Source: Ephydatia muelleri
Lineage: Eukaryota; Porifera; Demospongiae; Spongillida; Spongillidae
Assembly (NCBI GenBank): GCA_013339895.1
Contig: JABACO010000012.1
Span: 1,330,665 to 1,394,664, forward strand
Length of the DNA: 64,000 nt
Direction of reading: 5' to 3'
In this document: positions 34,527 through 46,708 of the stretch, in pieces
Layout: each line of letters opens with the position of its first letter
How positions within the stretch are numbered: the first letter of the stretch is position 1
Program-made: the position numbers and the translations under genes
Notes under the pieces: generated by a model
Seen by the model: the letters and a program-made list of their open reading frames with translations, nothing else
What the model was told of the DNA's origin: nothing
Databases searched by the model: none

Positions 34527-37010
34527 GCACCTTGTTGTTCGAAGAGCTTTGGCAGGAATCACTGAACGGTTCGTTTGGAAAGGAGTTGTAAAGGACTATA
34601 GAGAGGTGGAAGTTATAATTACAAGTAAGTTTTGGTATTTGGCCTTTTGATGTGGAAATAAGTTGTAGAAAGAACTTTCATAGGTTAAAATAATTTGTAA
34701 GGACTTCTAATTGAACTCATTTTGATGCATTCAATAAGTTAATCTTGATACTTAAACACCCTGATTGAAATTAGAAAAAAATAGGCAGATATATGTGATG
34801 TCTCACATTTTTGGTGACCACAATGTTACTTCCAAATGAGAAGGGATGTGCATTTAGACCAATGGCATGGTCTGATACAAGCATATTGAGAAGAAATGAA
34901 TTGATAACTAAGATGGCTTTATATATCACAGGTTACATTGATACCTGTTAGAGTAATTGAAAGGTTTCTCTTGTAGAACAAGAACTCCCCTCTCTCTGAG
35001 AAGTCATCTTGGTACCACTTAGGAGTGGACACTATATGTATTACTTATGTCTCTGGTTTGGGAAACCGATACATTTTAACCAGCTGTGATTATTGCACAA
35101 AATGGATGGAAGCTTTACTATACCTGCTACTCAAACCTGAAAGTCTCTATTCAAGGTAAGGATTTAAGTTATCATGCAGAGATGGTATAAAATAATATCT
35201 TTTCCAGCTGTTTATTCATGCAGATGGGAATCCCCCCAGGTGACTACTACAGACCAAGACATTGAGTATAATAACCACCTGATCAGAAGTCTGATGAGCC
35301 ACCTGATCAGAAGTCTGATGAGCCACCTGATCAGAAGTCTGGTGAGCCACCTGATCAGAAGTCTGATGAGCCACCTGATCAGAAGTCTGGTGAGCCACCT
35401 GATCAGAAGTCTGGTGAGCCACCTGATCAGAAGTCTGGTGAGCCACCTGATCAGAAGTCTGGTGAGCCACCTGATCAGAAGTCTGGTGAGCCACCTGATC
35501 AGAAGTCTGATGAGCCACCTGATCAGAAGTCTGGTGAGCCACCTGATCAGAAGTCTGGTGAGCCACCTGATCAGAAGTCTGATGAGCCACCTGATCAGAA
35601 GTCTGGTGAGCCACCTGATCAGAAGTCTGATGAGCCACCTGATCAGAAGTCTGGTGAGCCACCTGATCAGAAGTCTGATGAGCCACCTGATCAGAAGTCT
35701 GGTGAGCCACCTGATCAGAAGTCTGATGAGCCACCTGATCAGAAGTCTGGTGAGCCACCTGATCAGAAGTCTGGTGAGCCACCTGATCAGAAGTCTGGTG
35801 AGCCACCTGATCAGAAGTCTGGTGAGCCACCTGATCAGAAGTCTGGTGAGCCACCTGATCAGAAGTCTGGTGAGCCACCTGATCAGAAGTCTGATGAGCC
35901 ACCTGATCAGAAGTCTGGTGAGCCACCTGATCAGAAGTCTGGTGAGCCACCTGATCAGAAGTCTGGTGAGCCACCTGATCAGAAGTCTGGTGAGCCACCT
36001 GATCAGAAGTCTGATGAGCCACCTGATCAGAAGTCTGGTGAGCCACCTGATCAGAAGTCTGGTGAGCCACCTGATCAGAAGTCTGATGAGCCACCTGATC
36101 AGAAGTCTGGTGAGCCACCTGATCAGAAGTCTGGTGAAGTTCCTGAAAATCAAACACAACCTAACAATTATGTACTACCCTCAAGTTAGTTTGTACTGTA
36201 TATTTATATGATGCAGCCTGGCAAAATGGCCGTGCATGACAATAGATTCAATCAGACCCTTCAAACTATGCTTGTGAAGCTTATTAGTGCTCTGGGAGCA
36301 GTTCCTAGCTGGGCAGTCGTCCTATGCTTACAACAACTCTCATAAATCGACACAGTACTTCCCTTATGAACTTACTGCCAGCAGTAAGCCAATCCTGCCT
36401 ATAGATGTTGACGGTAGTGGTGTGATGCTGCTTGACAGGTAAAGGACACAAGTCAGCAAAGATGCGGCATCATGAAGTGCTTACAAGTGCAAAGGAGAAT
36501 AGTGCTACTGCCCATAACAAGCAAAAGGAATATATGATTGCAAGCCAGGTTTGTTATTTCCATTGAAACCTCTGTGTATATGTACCATTGTACATGTACC
36601 CCTGTAAGGGGTAACAGATTGTTTCCATTTTCTCACATGACTGAAACTGAAAAAGAACATTATTATGGTACTTTACGTCCTGTTAAGGAATGTATGAAAC
36701 AGGATGTTACTAAAAGACTTCAGACACAGCAACAGAAGGGTGGGAGAATGGACCAAAAGTGAACTGGCCCTTATATCATCACCCAACAATTTTAGAAAGG
36801 GACTGCATGTATACAATAAAGGCCATGGACGCTACTAAAGCTGTAATATGGCGCACATCTTTAACCATAGTGAAGGTATGATTATGCATGTGTAATACTG
36901 TAGCCCACTGATGTCATTCTAACTAAGACAATGGTCGGCTCCAGTGGAGAAGCTCAGCCAGTACAGCTAGATTGTAAATCTGGGTTTTCTTGCTTTATAT
37001 TGAACTTTTG
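34527..37010 (+). mobile_element. Fossil Ty3/Gypsy-type integrase region with LTR-like end
   Basis: Recognisable parts of a Ty3/Gypsy-type (KRBA2-like) integrase lie in order on the plus strand: the N-terminal zinc-binding region (about 34527-34630), the start of the core (about 35000-35140), and later core and C-terminal parts (about 36190-36560). At about 36885-37005 is a segment that matches, in inverted orientation, the LTR-like end of the neighbouring fossil at about 37860-37975. The element is broken, with several breaks, and a large tandem array (35277-36135) sits inside it. The two LTR-like segments are about 95% identical by eye, which suggests a fairly recent common source. Confidence 0.75.
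35277..36136. repeat. 24-bp minisatellite, about 36 copies, two unit variants
   Basis: The unit is GAGCCACCTGATCAGAAGTC plus TGGT or TGAT. Copies are otherwise identical, and the only common variable site is that G/A. Because 24 is a multiple of three, several frames on both strands are open for the full length (for example repeats of EPPDQKSG on the plus strand). The array ends in a diverged half-unit at about 36136. It lies within the fossil integrase region. Confidence 0.97.
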
Positions 37011-37116
37011 AATGCTGGATGAGATCTGGAGAATTCTCTTTCTCCTTCACAGTGAGTGTCAACCATTTTTCATCAACCTCCATACAGTTGTCTCTTTATC
37101 ATACATTTATTGACAC

Positions 37117-37975
37117 TCAACTGAAAAATCGAGCTCCTCCCACAGACAGAACATCCACTATCCATAAAATTGTGCTTAGTCTGAAGATCAAGTTCCAAAC
37201 AGCAGCTCCAAGAACTCTAAGAGGCGAACCTTCTGCCCCTACCAAGCGTTCTCCACCCCACGGTTCAAAATGACAGTTGCATTGTGCACAAATCTTTTCC
37301 CACACATCCTTACGTAACAGGTTGACCGAAGCTCCAGTGTCTAATAAGAGATGCACACTAATACCTTCAACACTGCCTACTATCCTGAGAGTATCAGCAA
37401 TATTAGTAGAAAAAATATATTTGTTACCTTCTGAGCCATTTTTTTTACCCCCTCTCGCCAGGCTCACTGCGTCGAGGGTCGGCCTTTTCCCTGCTGCTTG
37501 CCGCAAGTGTTCCGTCTTTGTGTACACTCCCGAGAACGATGGCCTGGTTTTCCGCAATTCCAACAAGCATTAACGCCTTGTCTGCCTTCTCTCCAAAACT
37601 TTGTTTCTTTTCTTAGACGTGTACGAATCCGCCGCAGTTTAGCAGCATCATCCCAGTCATTCAGAGTAGCCACGCTTCCGAAGTGTTCTCTCCAGTCGGA
37701 CCAACAGCCTTCTCCGGAGAATGTTTCGGGTAGTACTAGTGGTCTCGTAGCCATTCGGATCCTGCTGACTACGCCAGTGTTAACTTGCAGCACAGATAAG
37801 AGACATCTCAACAGAACAATACACAACCTTATATACGACAGAACAAAAAGCAGACAAAACCAGTTTTACAATCTAGCTGTACTGCCTGAGCTTCTCCACT
37901 GGCGCCGACCATTGTCTTAGATAGAATGACATCAGTGGGCTACCGTATTACACATGCATTTGTTACAATGCATTT
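37117..37975 (-). mobile_element. Fossil Ty3/Gypsy piece: LTR-like end, gag zinc knuckle, protease
   Basis: On the minus strand, from high to low coordinate, there is an LTR-like segment (about 37975-37800) and a gag part with a CCHC zinc knuckle (CWNCGKPGHRSREC). An aspartic protease part with the LLLDTGAS motif comes last. The piece is truncated after the protease and broken, with a few breaks in what remains. It lies tail to tail with the plus-strand fossil next to it, and both seem to derive from the same family. It is moderately young, judging from LTR similarity. Confidence 0.85.
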
Positions 37976-38868
37976 GTTGTAACAAATGCATGTACCAGGA
38001 GGCTGCAAAGCGAGAGGCCCCTACTCTTTACTCCCTGAATCCTTCTGCTGAGAATGTGCCCTTAATTCTGCCAGTTTAACAAATGATTGTTGTGCTCTAG
38101 TTGATAAGCATATCAAGGCCAATGAGATGGGCTTCATCACCCTTGATGCATGCATGCATGGGATCTGAAATGATGTCATACTCTTTACAGCATGATTCAT
38201 GTTAGTCACTGTGCGCTGTCCAAATCCTGCAGTTTCACCTGTTAAGGTGATCATGTGCTTGCTTATAGCTTATGAACTAATAATAGCACGTATTAACTGC
38301 TGTAATTATACCACTCCAGCTGGCTAAATGACAAGATTATAATCCAGGGGCTAATCCAGAGGTGAAAGGGGGGGGGGGGGGGGAAGGATAAGAGTTTGGA
38401 GTGATGATTGGTGGCTAGCCACACACACCCCCTTCTAAAATAAAATATTGTAAAAAAAAGGGGGGGGGGGGGGGGGTCATTCCTAATCCAGGAGTGAATG
38501 TCGCCCTCGAAATTTCACTCCTGAAGAGCACTCTATGCTGTTGCTCTTTGCTCTCGATGTGAAGATTGCGCATCACTCTTTCTTATGGATTGACGCGCAC
38601 TCTTTGTAAGAGTGAGATAATTTTTTTAATTGCATGCGATTATTCCGTAATGCATATCAAATTAACAAATGTACACCCTGCAACCTTGTGCACAGACAAC
38701 GAAGATAGCAGTCTTGTAGTTCCTATTGAACTGCAGCTTCCAAAAAGGCATTTGCAGCTTCAGGGTGAACTGCATCTTCAAAAACAATATTGTCATCCTG
38801 TCAAGTAATTTTGAATAGCGATTGAATGGTTATATTGAAACACAAGTTGTTTTTGTTTTTCTTGGCAG
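37976..38868. other. Intergenic DNA with poly-G tracts
   Basis: Two G runs lie at 38370-38382 and 38459-38477. Before the first is CAGGGGCTAATCCAGAGG, which resembles a left hAT-like terminus, but no right end was found. A cluster of short AGAGTGA/TCACTCT motifs at 38505-38610 is shared with 42405-42540 and 45118-45245. Confidence 0.5.
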
Positions 38869-38869
38869 C

Positions 38870-39310
38870 AGTAGACTCGTACCAAGACCCAAAGTTACGC
38901 AGCTGTGGGTGAATTACATCGCTGCTACATGTAAGTAGCCAGAATATTGGAGAACCAATCAGATTAGATAATTGCATATCTTTGTTAATAATCGAGAAGT
39001 TAATTAGGAATTCGTGCTGGTATATGGTGGACATGTGACAGTCTTTTTAAGACTTACCAACTTACTGCCCCTGTGTGTGTGTGCGTGCATATATGTATTT
39101 GTGTGTGTGCATGTGTGTGTGTGTGTGCATGTGTGTGTGAATGTGTGTGCGTGTGCGTCACATGGGCCAACCTGCCAGCTTCTATGGTGGGGTCCACTGC
39201 CCCTGTGTGTGTATGTGCATATATGTGTGCATGTGTGGCACACACAACACATACACACACATACACACATGCACGAACACACACGCACACGCATGCACAC
39301 ACACACACGC

Positions 39311-39397
<87 letters not shown>

Positions 39398-39652
39398 GGC
39401 AGTGTAATCCCACCATACAAGCTGGCAAGTCGGTCCATGTGCCTTAGAAGACTGTTGCAAGTCACCACATACCATCACGAAATCCTAATTAACCTCTCAA
39501 TTATAACAAAGATTTGCAATTATTCATTCCCCAAAATTCTGGTGACCGTGGACAGAATTTAGTACAGCAGTTCACCAGACGGTCCTACTTACATGTAGCG
39601 GTGATGTAATCCACGTAACTTTGGGTCTGGATATGAGACTATGGTAGCAGGA
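38870..39652. mobile_element. Large foldback element with mirrored TG/CA core
   Basis: The left arm (38870 to about 39160) contains GACTCGTACCAAGACCCAAA, GTTACGCAGC and AATTAGGAATTCGTG. The right arm (about 39400-39652) holds the same segments in reverse complement, in reverse order. The centre is TG repeat on the left and CA repeat on the right, as expected if the whole piece is an inverted duplication. The outer end GGTCTGGGTACGAGACTA-like sequence is a terminus found at several places in this window. Confidence 0.8.
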
Positions 39653-39884
39653 GTCAGTCAGCCATGTCAGTCAGTCATGTTCACAGCATTCTAAATGCTG
39701 CAAAAAGGAACATTTCACAGTTTGTAACAATGTGCTCAATATTTATTCTGCATAATTTAAATTATTGTTCTATAACACCGGTTCATTGAAAATCAAGTAC
39801 TTTTTCTTTCCAACCCAACTTTGAAAAAATAGTCGGAAAAGCACCAATTGTTGGGAAAAGTGTGTTTTCATTTGTTAAACTATC

Positions 39885-40290
39885 GCTGAGATGTGTGGCG
39901 TTATCCCTAGCCTCGTATCTAGAGCGGTGGCTAACCTGTGTGCATTCAAAGCAATGCGGTTCGCCATTTTTCGGTCATCGACGTTGCTGAGCACACTTTT
40001 TTTGGAGCTGTTTATAGAGCAGATCTGGGTGCACTTTTAGACTTTAATTGGTACCAACAGAGACCACAGTAGATATCATGCTCTCAATTGGCTTGGTTCT
40101 GCAGAAACCTACAGAAAACCAGCTGTGCCTCGTATCCAGGCTCAGTGGTTTTGGTTCAATTGATTGTGGTCTGGGGATTGGCATTCCTACACATCATAGC
40201 ACTCATATGTTCGCTCACTTCGTTGAAGCACCAAAAACCAGAGTCAGGTACAAAGACATCGGTTTGGTTATAGGTCTACAGTATATCAAG
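39885..40290. repeat. Dispersed repeat, also at 44465-44790
   Basis: About 330 bp (GCATTCAAAGCAATGCGGTT, then GGTACCAACAGAGACCACAG) are shared with 44465-44790 at roughly 90% identity by eye. No coding potential is evident. Confidence 0.85.
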
Positions 40291-40319
40291 TGGGTGTTGC
40301 TCTTTGATGTCTAAAAGTA

Positions 40320-40510
40320 GCTACGCTTTTGTTCCGGCTCGAACTGGCTGCCGTAGTGGTTACCCAGGCCCTCAGTGTGGGACCCATGTGAAACTGAAAC
40401 AAACTGCACTAAATTGTGTCCATGCCAACATTGAACTAGAGATCTTTCAAAAAAGGTAGCATGTCGAGAGACCACAACTACACCCACCAAGAAGACTGGG
40501 GAGAAGCCTG
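40320..40510 (-). repeat. Possible tRNA-derived SINE
   Basis: The minus strand from about 40502 reads CTTGGTGGGTGTAGTTGTGG, then CTCTCGACATGCTACC and, about 20 bases on, AGTTCAATGTTGG. The spacing and sequence recall the A and B boxes of a worn tRNA-like head. A body of about 120 bp follows. No poly-A tail or target duplication was confirmed. Confidence 0.35.
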
Positions 40511-40514
40511 AGTT

Positions 40515-41340
40515 CATCAGGCACATTCAAAAACATATGGCTACCAGATTGTTTTTATTTGTGTATTATGTAACTCTTTCGCGCGTGCGTGTACGATAGG
40601 CCAATATTTTAGTCTAGGAACGAGGCCTGCGGTGCTTGTTGTGTTGTTTACCATGCTAGCACGAAAAGATAGTGCCAGCATTTGTACAAACTCCATCTAT
40701 TTGATCGAAATGAGAATAAATATACCTTTTTTGTACTTTTTTCGAGACACTCTTACCCTCAAGAATTCTAACTGATGCAATATCGGAACAGAAGCTCATA
40801 AGACCACCAAACATTGTGTAGAGAGTTGAACTGTACAGAAAATACATATAATTTTCCAAAATCTGAGTTTGGCAAAATAGGCGTAGAAAGTACTCGATTC
40901 TCACGGAACCGGTGTCAAAATCAATGATTATTTAAATTAAATAAATACACATATAATTTTTATTTAATAGTTAATTACATTTATTGTTCAGATAACATTA
41001 TTACCATGAAATACAACGAATACAACACGGACCATACAATAAACAAATCAATAACTAATATCATCTGTGCAGACAACCTCTACAATTGTGCTCATTAATA
41101 AAAGTAATAGCTATTCAGAATCATTCATTTCCAGACATCACAGCAATACCCATTTCCTCACCAAGCAGCATCTTTCCTTTCTTCAATAATACTTTTAATG
41201 TTTACCTTCTAGTGTTAAACACATTTAAAATATTAAAACAATTATGGAGGTACTGTATATGCAACAGAACATACACAAATGTGCACACAAATACACACAC
41301 ACACATACTCACAAATACACACACACATACACACACACAA

Positions 41341-41410
<70 letters not shown>

Positions 41411-42050
41411 CGAACCATACCTTCCATCAGCAGCCAGCATGATCACCAGTTTCTTCTCCCGTCTGTGCAGAGCGACGCGATGCTCTCTTCTTGATCACAC
41501 ACTTTTTTTTTTGCACTGCTATGGTATAATCTCCCGCCGCCAGCTCCTCCTGTGAGGATAGAAAGAAGATCACCGCTGGTGCAGTGTACGACCACTGGTC
41601 ATGAATTGTGGTGGTCATAGACTATTTTAGATGGTGTGTAATATAAGACCCTACATCCAACCCTGACACCCGACACCACCTACTACTAGGTATAGCATAG
41701 ATACTGCATCACCATGCATAGATACTTTAGAGTATCTATGCATGGGTATAGAAATTGGATGCGCGCTATAATTGGAACTTACTTCAGAATGAGTCTGTCA
41801 TCGTTTTTCAAACAATAGCTGGAAACAGCGACATTTTTATTACAAGAAACGACCCCTTACTTTGTACTCCGACTGAAAAAACAGAGCTTTGGCATTGCGT
41901 CTCTACTGGTTTCACCACATTGCGTACCGCATTTTATACACGAGCGCGACCGATACAAAACCAGCGATCGACCAAATACTAGCATGAAAATATGCCAGGG
42001 AGTGTACACAAATGATAGAATGTAACATACATTTCATCTCCAGCATAACT
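40515..42050. other. Intergenic DNA with (CA)n microsatellite
   Basis: A CA repeat lies at 41279-41409. Around 41690-41755 is a short palindrome (CATGCATAGATACT / AGTATCTATGCATG). No gene was recognised. Confidence 0.6.
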
Positions 42051-42219
42051 CAAACACCATCCGTTAATAAACAGAACCTATAGCGGCTACGTAATTGTGG
42101 ATAATTAATTCGGCCGGTAACCATTTTTGTTTATTGGTATAGCTGAGCACTACTGGATTCAGTGAAGCGATCTTTGAGTCAATGATGTATCTTTTACCGA
42201 CGTGTGATAGAAATATTAT

Positions 42220-43405
42220 GGTTACGAAATCAATGCGTCGGTAAAAGTTACAAAGTAAGCATGTGACGCTTATATATGCGTTCAACAATAAGTATCGCCA
42301 CTCCTGCGCTAGCGTCACTATATAGTGTCATCAGGCACCCCTTTTTATCACTAAATTCACATCTCTAAATTCAACTAGTAGTTTGTCACTAAATTCCACA
42401 GAATGAACGTCACTCTTCAGAGATTGATCCTCACTCTTTTGCTGAAGAGTGAAGCTAGCAAAGAGTGCCCTTCGCTCTTGCGCTCTCTTCACTCAGAGGA
42501 GTGAAGCTAGCGCAAGAGTGAAGGGCCTCACTCTTTTTTTTTTTTTTTTTTTACAGTGCATGTAATTGTTCCTTCTCCAGAAATCCGATCACAGCCATCC
42601 AACTTTCCATCAGGCTCTCAAAGTTGTCCACTTCAAGCATGTACATGATGTTTCCATTTCATACCATGCAAGATGTCATTTGCTCATCTTTGCCGGAATT
42701 AGTGAACTAGGTTCCAAATGTGCTCTTTTGTTGGCAGAAAATCTGGTTTCCATTTCACTTGTGGTAGAATCAATGCAAGAATGAATTTTATACGGGGAGT
42801 TCCCAAACCCCATAATTATAATAATTATTTCATTTACCACACTGAAACCACTGATTTGCCTTCAATGAACTTATTATGTACGGTCTATAACAAAAAAATA
42901 TATACTTCAATGCATGCAGATATAAATAAACAACACGTGCATGGTTTCTGACGCCTGTAAGATTAACGATGCTGTAGCCTGCAATTGCCAAGTCAATGAC
43001 ATTCCAAGATAACCACTTACACTTTGGGATCTTTATAATACATTCAAATAATTCAGCCTAATTATTTGTTGGTTTGATCTCCTATGGGCCGCGTATTCGT
43101 TCCTCAAACGTTCACTGAGAATTGCCACAGGTATTGATTGCATTTCATTCTGCGGTGCACGTAAAGATAAGCTAGCTCATAGATTATTGGAATACATGTT
43201 TGTGGTATGTTAATTAACGGTTGTTCCACTGTAGTATCTTCAAGTAAACAAGGAATATAGGTACTCGAACACATGTTCCGAGCATGTTTAATGCTCGGAA
43301 CATGTGTTTGAGTACCTATTCCCTTGTTCATATACTTGAGGTACTACCATGCGGAACCACCAAGCATGTATTCCAATAATCTATGTCCTACATGTAGCTC
43401 TTATT
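42220..43405. repeat. Block A, first copy of a ~1.2-kb duplicated non-coding segment
   Basis: The segment is repeated at 44800-46080 with about 93-95% identity by eye. It includes a cluster of nested AAGAGTGA motifs ending in a T run (42405-42553). It also has a near-perfect palindrome at 43252-43325 centred on GAGCATGTTTAATGCTC. Its site CACTATATAGTG at about 42313 is the empty site of the small element inserted in the second copy. Confidence 0.9.
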
Positions 43406-44059
43406 TTTTTACATAGAGTAACATGCAATCAACACTCGCTGTGTAATTCACAGTGAACGTTTGAGGAACGAATGCACAGCCAGCCATAGTTATTCAACAC
43501 CTTTTTTCCCTCTTGTTTTGAGTTATATATAACCCGCTGGTTTAAGATCATGCAAAAACAATTGACTTTGAAAACAACGGGAGGCTATTCAGTATAAGTG
43601 GTGAGCATTTTCAAGCACATTTGACACCTTATGCGTCACGTTTGGATGTGAGTCTCTCAACAGTTATAATGTTCCAAACACTGCATTTTGAGTGAACGGC
43701 AACTTTGCTGCAGCTATTGTACCATTCAATATTATCTTGCCAGAAACTAACTATAGTATAGGGTACACGCATACATATGGAATATGTTTTTCTAGGAAGT
43801 ACATGTACGGTCCCCTGGATCGAAAATTTGCCCGAACCGTAATGCCCATGCATGACAACACCAGTCAACCGGCTTTAAAAAACCATTTCAATTTTAATTT
43901 AAAACTGCCCGGCTTATAAGACCGGTCGACCTGATTAAAAATGCCATCATATTTGCAGGCATTCAAATCTCTCAAAAATTCAAGGAGCATGCATGTGGCC
44001 TTATAATCGCCGCATTCGCCTAGCGCATGCATCGGGGTTGGTTGCTTACTGCATATCAG
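43406..44059. other. Non-coding stretch between repeat blocks
   Basis: No gene was recognised. Small open frames on both strands lack conserved features. Confidence 0.4.
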
Positions 44060-44395
44060 TGGGTAGGGTGAAAGTATGAATAATGCAGGAGAAGAAAATG
44101 GACACTACATAATGTCTAATAACACAACAAATAAAAACAAGCTAGGAACAAAGGGATGGTTGAGTCGTATGTCCTTTATGCACAAGATGGCATCGTGAAG
44201 GACAGCTAGCAAACCATATTCTAGCTCGTAGCCAGCTGATTGCAGCTGGTGTTACCTGTTTAATATACATGAGAAAAACAATATATAGCCTGCCTATGAC
44301 CAGAATACGTGACTCACTTGTATGCTGGACATAGATAGGCATGCTATATATTGTCATTTACACATGGAATGAAATGTGTGTGTGTTCACTACTGC
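44060..44395. repeat. Block B, first copy
   Basis: About 335 bp (GTGGGTAGGGTGAAAGTATG, CAAGATGGCATCGTGAAGGA) are repeated at 46090-46425. There the sequence is followed by its own reverse complement. Confidence 0.9.
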
Positions 44396-44799
44396 GACGG
44401 ACTTGCAATAGCAATTTTCCACCACCCGGTATAGCCGTCAAATATTGCCGATTCATGTATGGGCCTATTTTACGGCTAACCTGTATATGCATTCAAAGCA
44501 ATGCATGCGGTTTGCCATGTTTCGGTCATCGAGCGTTGCTGAGTACACTTTTTTTTGGAGCTGTTTAGAGTAGATCTGGGTGCACTTGTAGACTTCATTT
44601 GGTACCAACAGAGACCACAGTAGATATCATGCTCTCAATTGGCTTGGTTCTTGCAGAAACCTACAGAAAACCAGCTGTGCCTCGTATCCAGGCTCAGTGA
44701 TTTTGGTTCAATTGATTGTGGTCTGGGGATTTGCATTCCTACATGTACACGTCATAGCGCTCATATGTTCGTTCACTTCGTTGAAGCACCAGAATGATT

Positions 44800-46080
44800 A
44801 TTTCAATGCGTCGGTAAAAGATACAAAGTAAGCATGTGACACTTATATATGCGTTCAACAATATAATTATCGTCACTCCTGCGCTGGCGTCACTATAGGC
44901 CCTTTTCGTCACTCGGATATTTCCGTAAAAGCTGTGAATCAACATGGCGGACGTGTATTAAATTATATTGTGTGACACTGACGTATGTTAGATTACGGAG
45001 CGGTCACATGACACATGAAAAGGGCCTATATAGTGTCATCAGGCACCCCTTTTTATCACTAAATTCACATCTCTAAATTCAACTAATAGTTTGTCACTAA
45101 ATTCCACAGAATGAACGTCACTCTTCAGAGATTGATCCTCACTCTTTTGCTGAAGAGTGAAGCTAGCATAGAGTGCCCTTCGCTCTTGCGCTCTCTTCAC
45201 TCAGAGGAGTGAAGCTAGCGAAGAGTGAAGGGCCTCACTCTTTTTTTATTTTTACAGTGCATGTAATTGTTTCTTCTACAGAAATCCCATCACAGTGACT
45301 TTCCATCCAACTTTCCATCAGGCTTTCAAAGTTGTCCACTTCAAGCACGTACATGATGTTTCCACTTGATACCATGCAAGATGTCATTTGCTTATCTTTG
45401 CCGGAATTATAGTGAACTAGGTTCCAAATGTGCTCTATCTTCACTTGTGATAGAATCCAAGAATGAATTTTATACGGGGAGTTCCCGAACCCCATGTATG
45501 TAATAATTATTTCATTTACCACACTGAAACCACTGATTTGCCTTCAATGAACTTATTATGTGCGGTCCATGCATAACAAAAAAAATACTTCAATGCATGC
45601 AGATATAAATAAACAACACGTGCATGGTTTCAGACGCCTGTAAGATTAACGATGCTGTAGCCTGCAATTGCCAAGTCAATGACATTCCAAGATAACCACT
45701 TACACTTTGGGATCTTTATAATACATTCAAATAATTCGGCCTAATTATTTGTTGGTTTGATCTCCTATGGGCCGCATATTCGTTCCTCAAATGTTCACTG
45801 AGAACTGCTACAGGTATCGATTGCATTTCATTCTGCGGTGCACGTAAAGATAAGCTAGCTCATAGATTATTGGAATACATGTTTGTGGTATGTTAATTAA
45901 CGGTTGTTCCACTGTAGTATCTTTCAAGTAAACAGGTAAACAAGGAATATAGGTACTCAAACACATGTTCCGAGCATGTTTAATGCTCGGAACATGTGTT
46001 TGAGTACCTATTCCCTTGTTCATATACTTGAGGTACTACCATGCGGAACCACCAAGCATGTATTCCAATAATCTGTGTCC
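44800..46080. repeat. Block A, second copy
   Basis: This is the counterpart of 42220-43405, including the palindrome at about 45943-46018. It differs by a 129-bp insertion at 44898-45026 and small indels. Confidence 0.9.
44898..45026. mobile_element. 129-bp MITE, TIR GGCCCTTTTC, TATA duplication
   Basis: It begins GGCCCTTTTCGTCACTCGGA and ends ATGAAAAGGGCC. TATA flanks it on both sides (44894-44897, 45027-45030). The paralogous empty site CACTATATAGTG at 42313-42324 proves the insertion and supports a 4-bp duplication. The superfamily is unknown. Confidence 0.88.
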
Positions 46081-46084
46081 TAGC

Positions 46085-46600
46085 TCTTCAGTGGGTAGGG
46101 TGAAAGTATGAATAATGCAGGAGAAAAAAATGGACACTACATAATGTCTAATAACACAATAAATAAAAATAAGGAACAGAGGGATGGTTGAGTCGTATGT
46201 CCTTTATGCACAAGATGGCATCGTGAAGGACAGCTAGCAAACCATATTCTAGCTCGTAGCCAGCTGATTGCAGCTGGTGTTACCTGTTTAATATACATGA
46301 GAAAAACAATATATAGCCTGCCTATGACCAGAATACGTGACTCACTTGTATGCTGCATGGTCATAGATAGGCATGCTATATTCTCATTTACACATGGAAT
46401 GAAATGTGTGTGTTCATTACTGCTACTACATGACTGGATTCGTAGGTAAAACCATCTGCAATCAGCTGGCAACGAGCTATAGAATATGGTTTGCTGTTCT
46501 TCACGATGCATGCCATCTTGTGCATAAAGGACACACGACACAACCATCCCTTTGTTCCTTATTTTTATTTATTGCGTTATTAGACATTATTTCCGCACTG
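46085..46600. mobile_element. Foldback element containing Block B, just upstream of the saposin-like gene
   Basis: Left arm at about 46135-46275 (TAATGTCTAATAACACAATA, CAAGATGGCATCGTGAAG) and right arm at about 46455-46595 in reverse complement, with several differences. The right arm ends about 25 bp before the TATA box of the gene that starts at 46709. Confidence 0.8.
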
Positions 46601-46625
46601 ATGCAAATCCACGCCCTTTCGCGAG

Positions 46626-46633
46626 TATAAAAA
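46626..46633 (+). promoter_or_regulatory. TATA box of the saposin-like gene
   Basis: TATAAAAA lies 76 bp before the ATG at 46709, in a GC-rich setting (GCGAG upstream, GCGCGC downstream). The spacing fits a short 5' UTR with transcription starting near 46655-46660. Confidence 0.6.
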
Positions 46634-46708
46634 GCGCGCAGTATGTGCAATATACGTTATTGTTGTCCTTTCGCTGAAATTGGCTGATTGCAGAAACGTG
46701 CAGTGAAC

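Noticed and set aside
35174-36211. Long open frames on both strands through the 24-bp array
   Set aside because: The unit length is a multiple of three and lacks stops in several frames, so openness is automatic. No conserved start, signal or domain supports a gene.
38345-38500. Another hAT-like element with poly-G
   Set aside because: Only a left-like terminus is visible. No inverted partner or target duplication was found.
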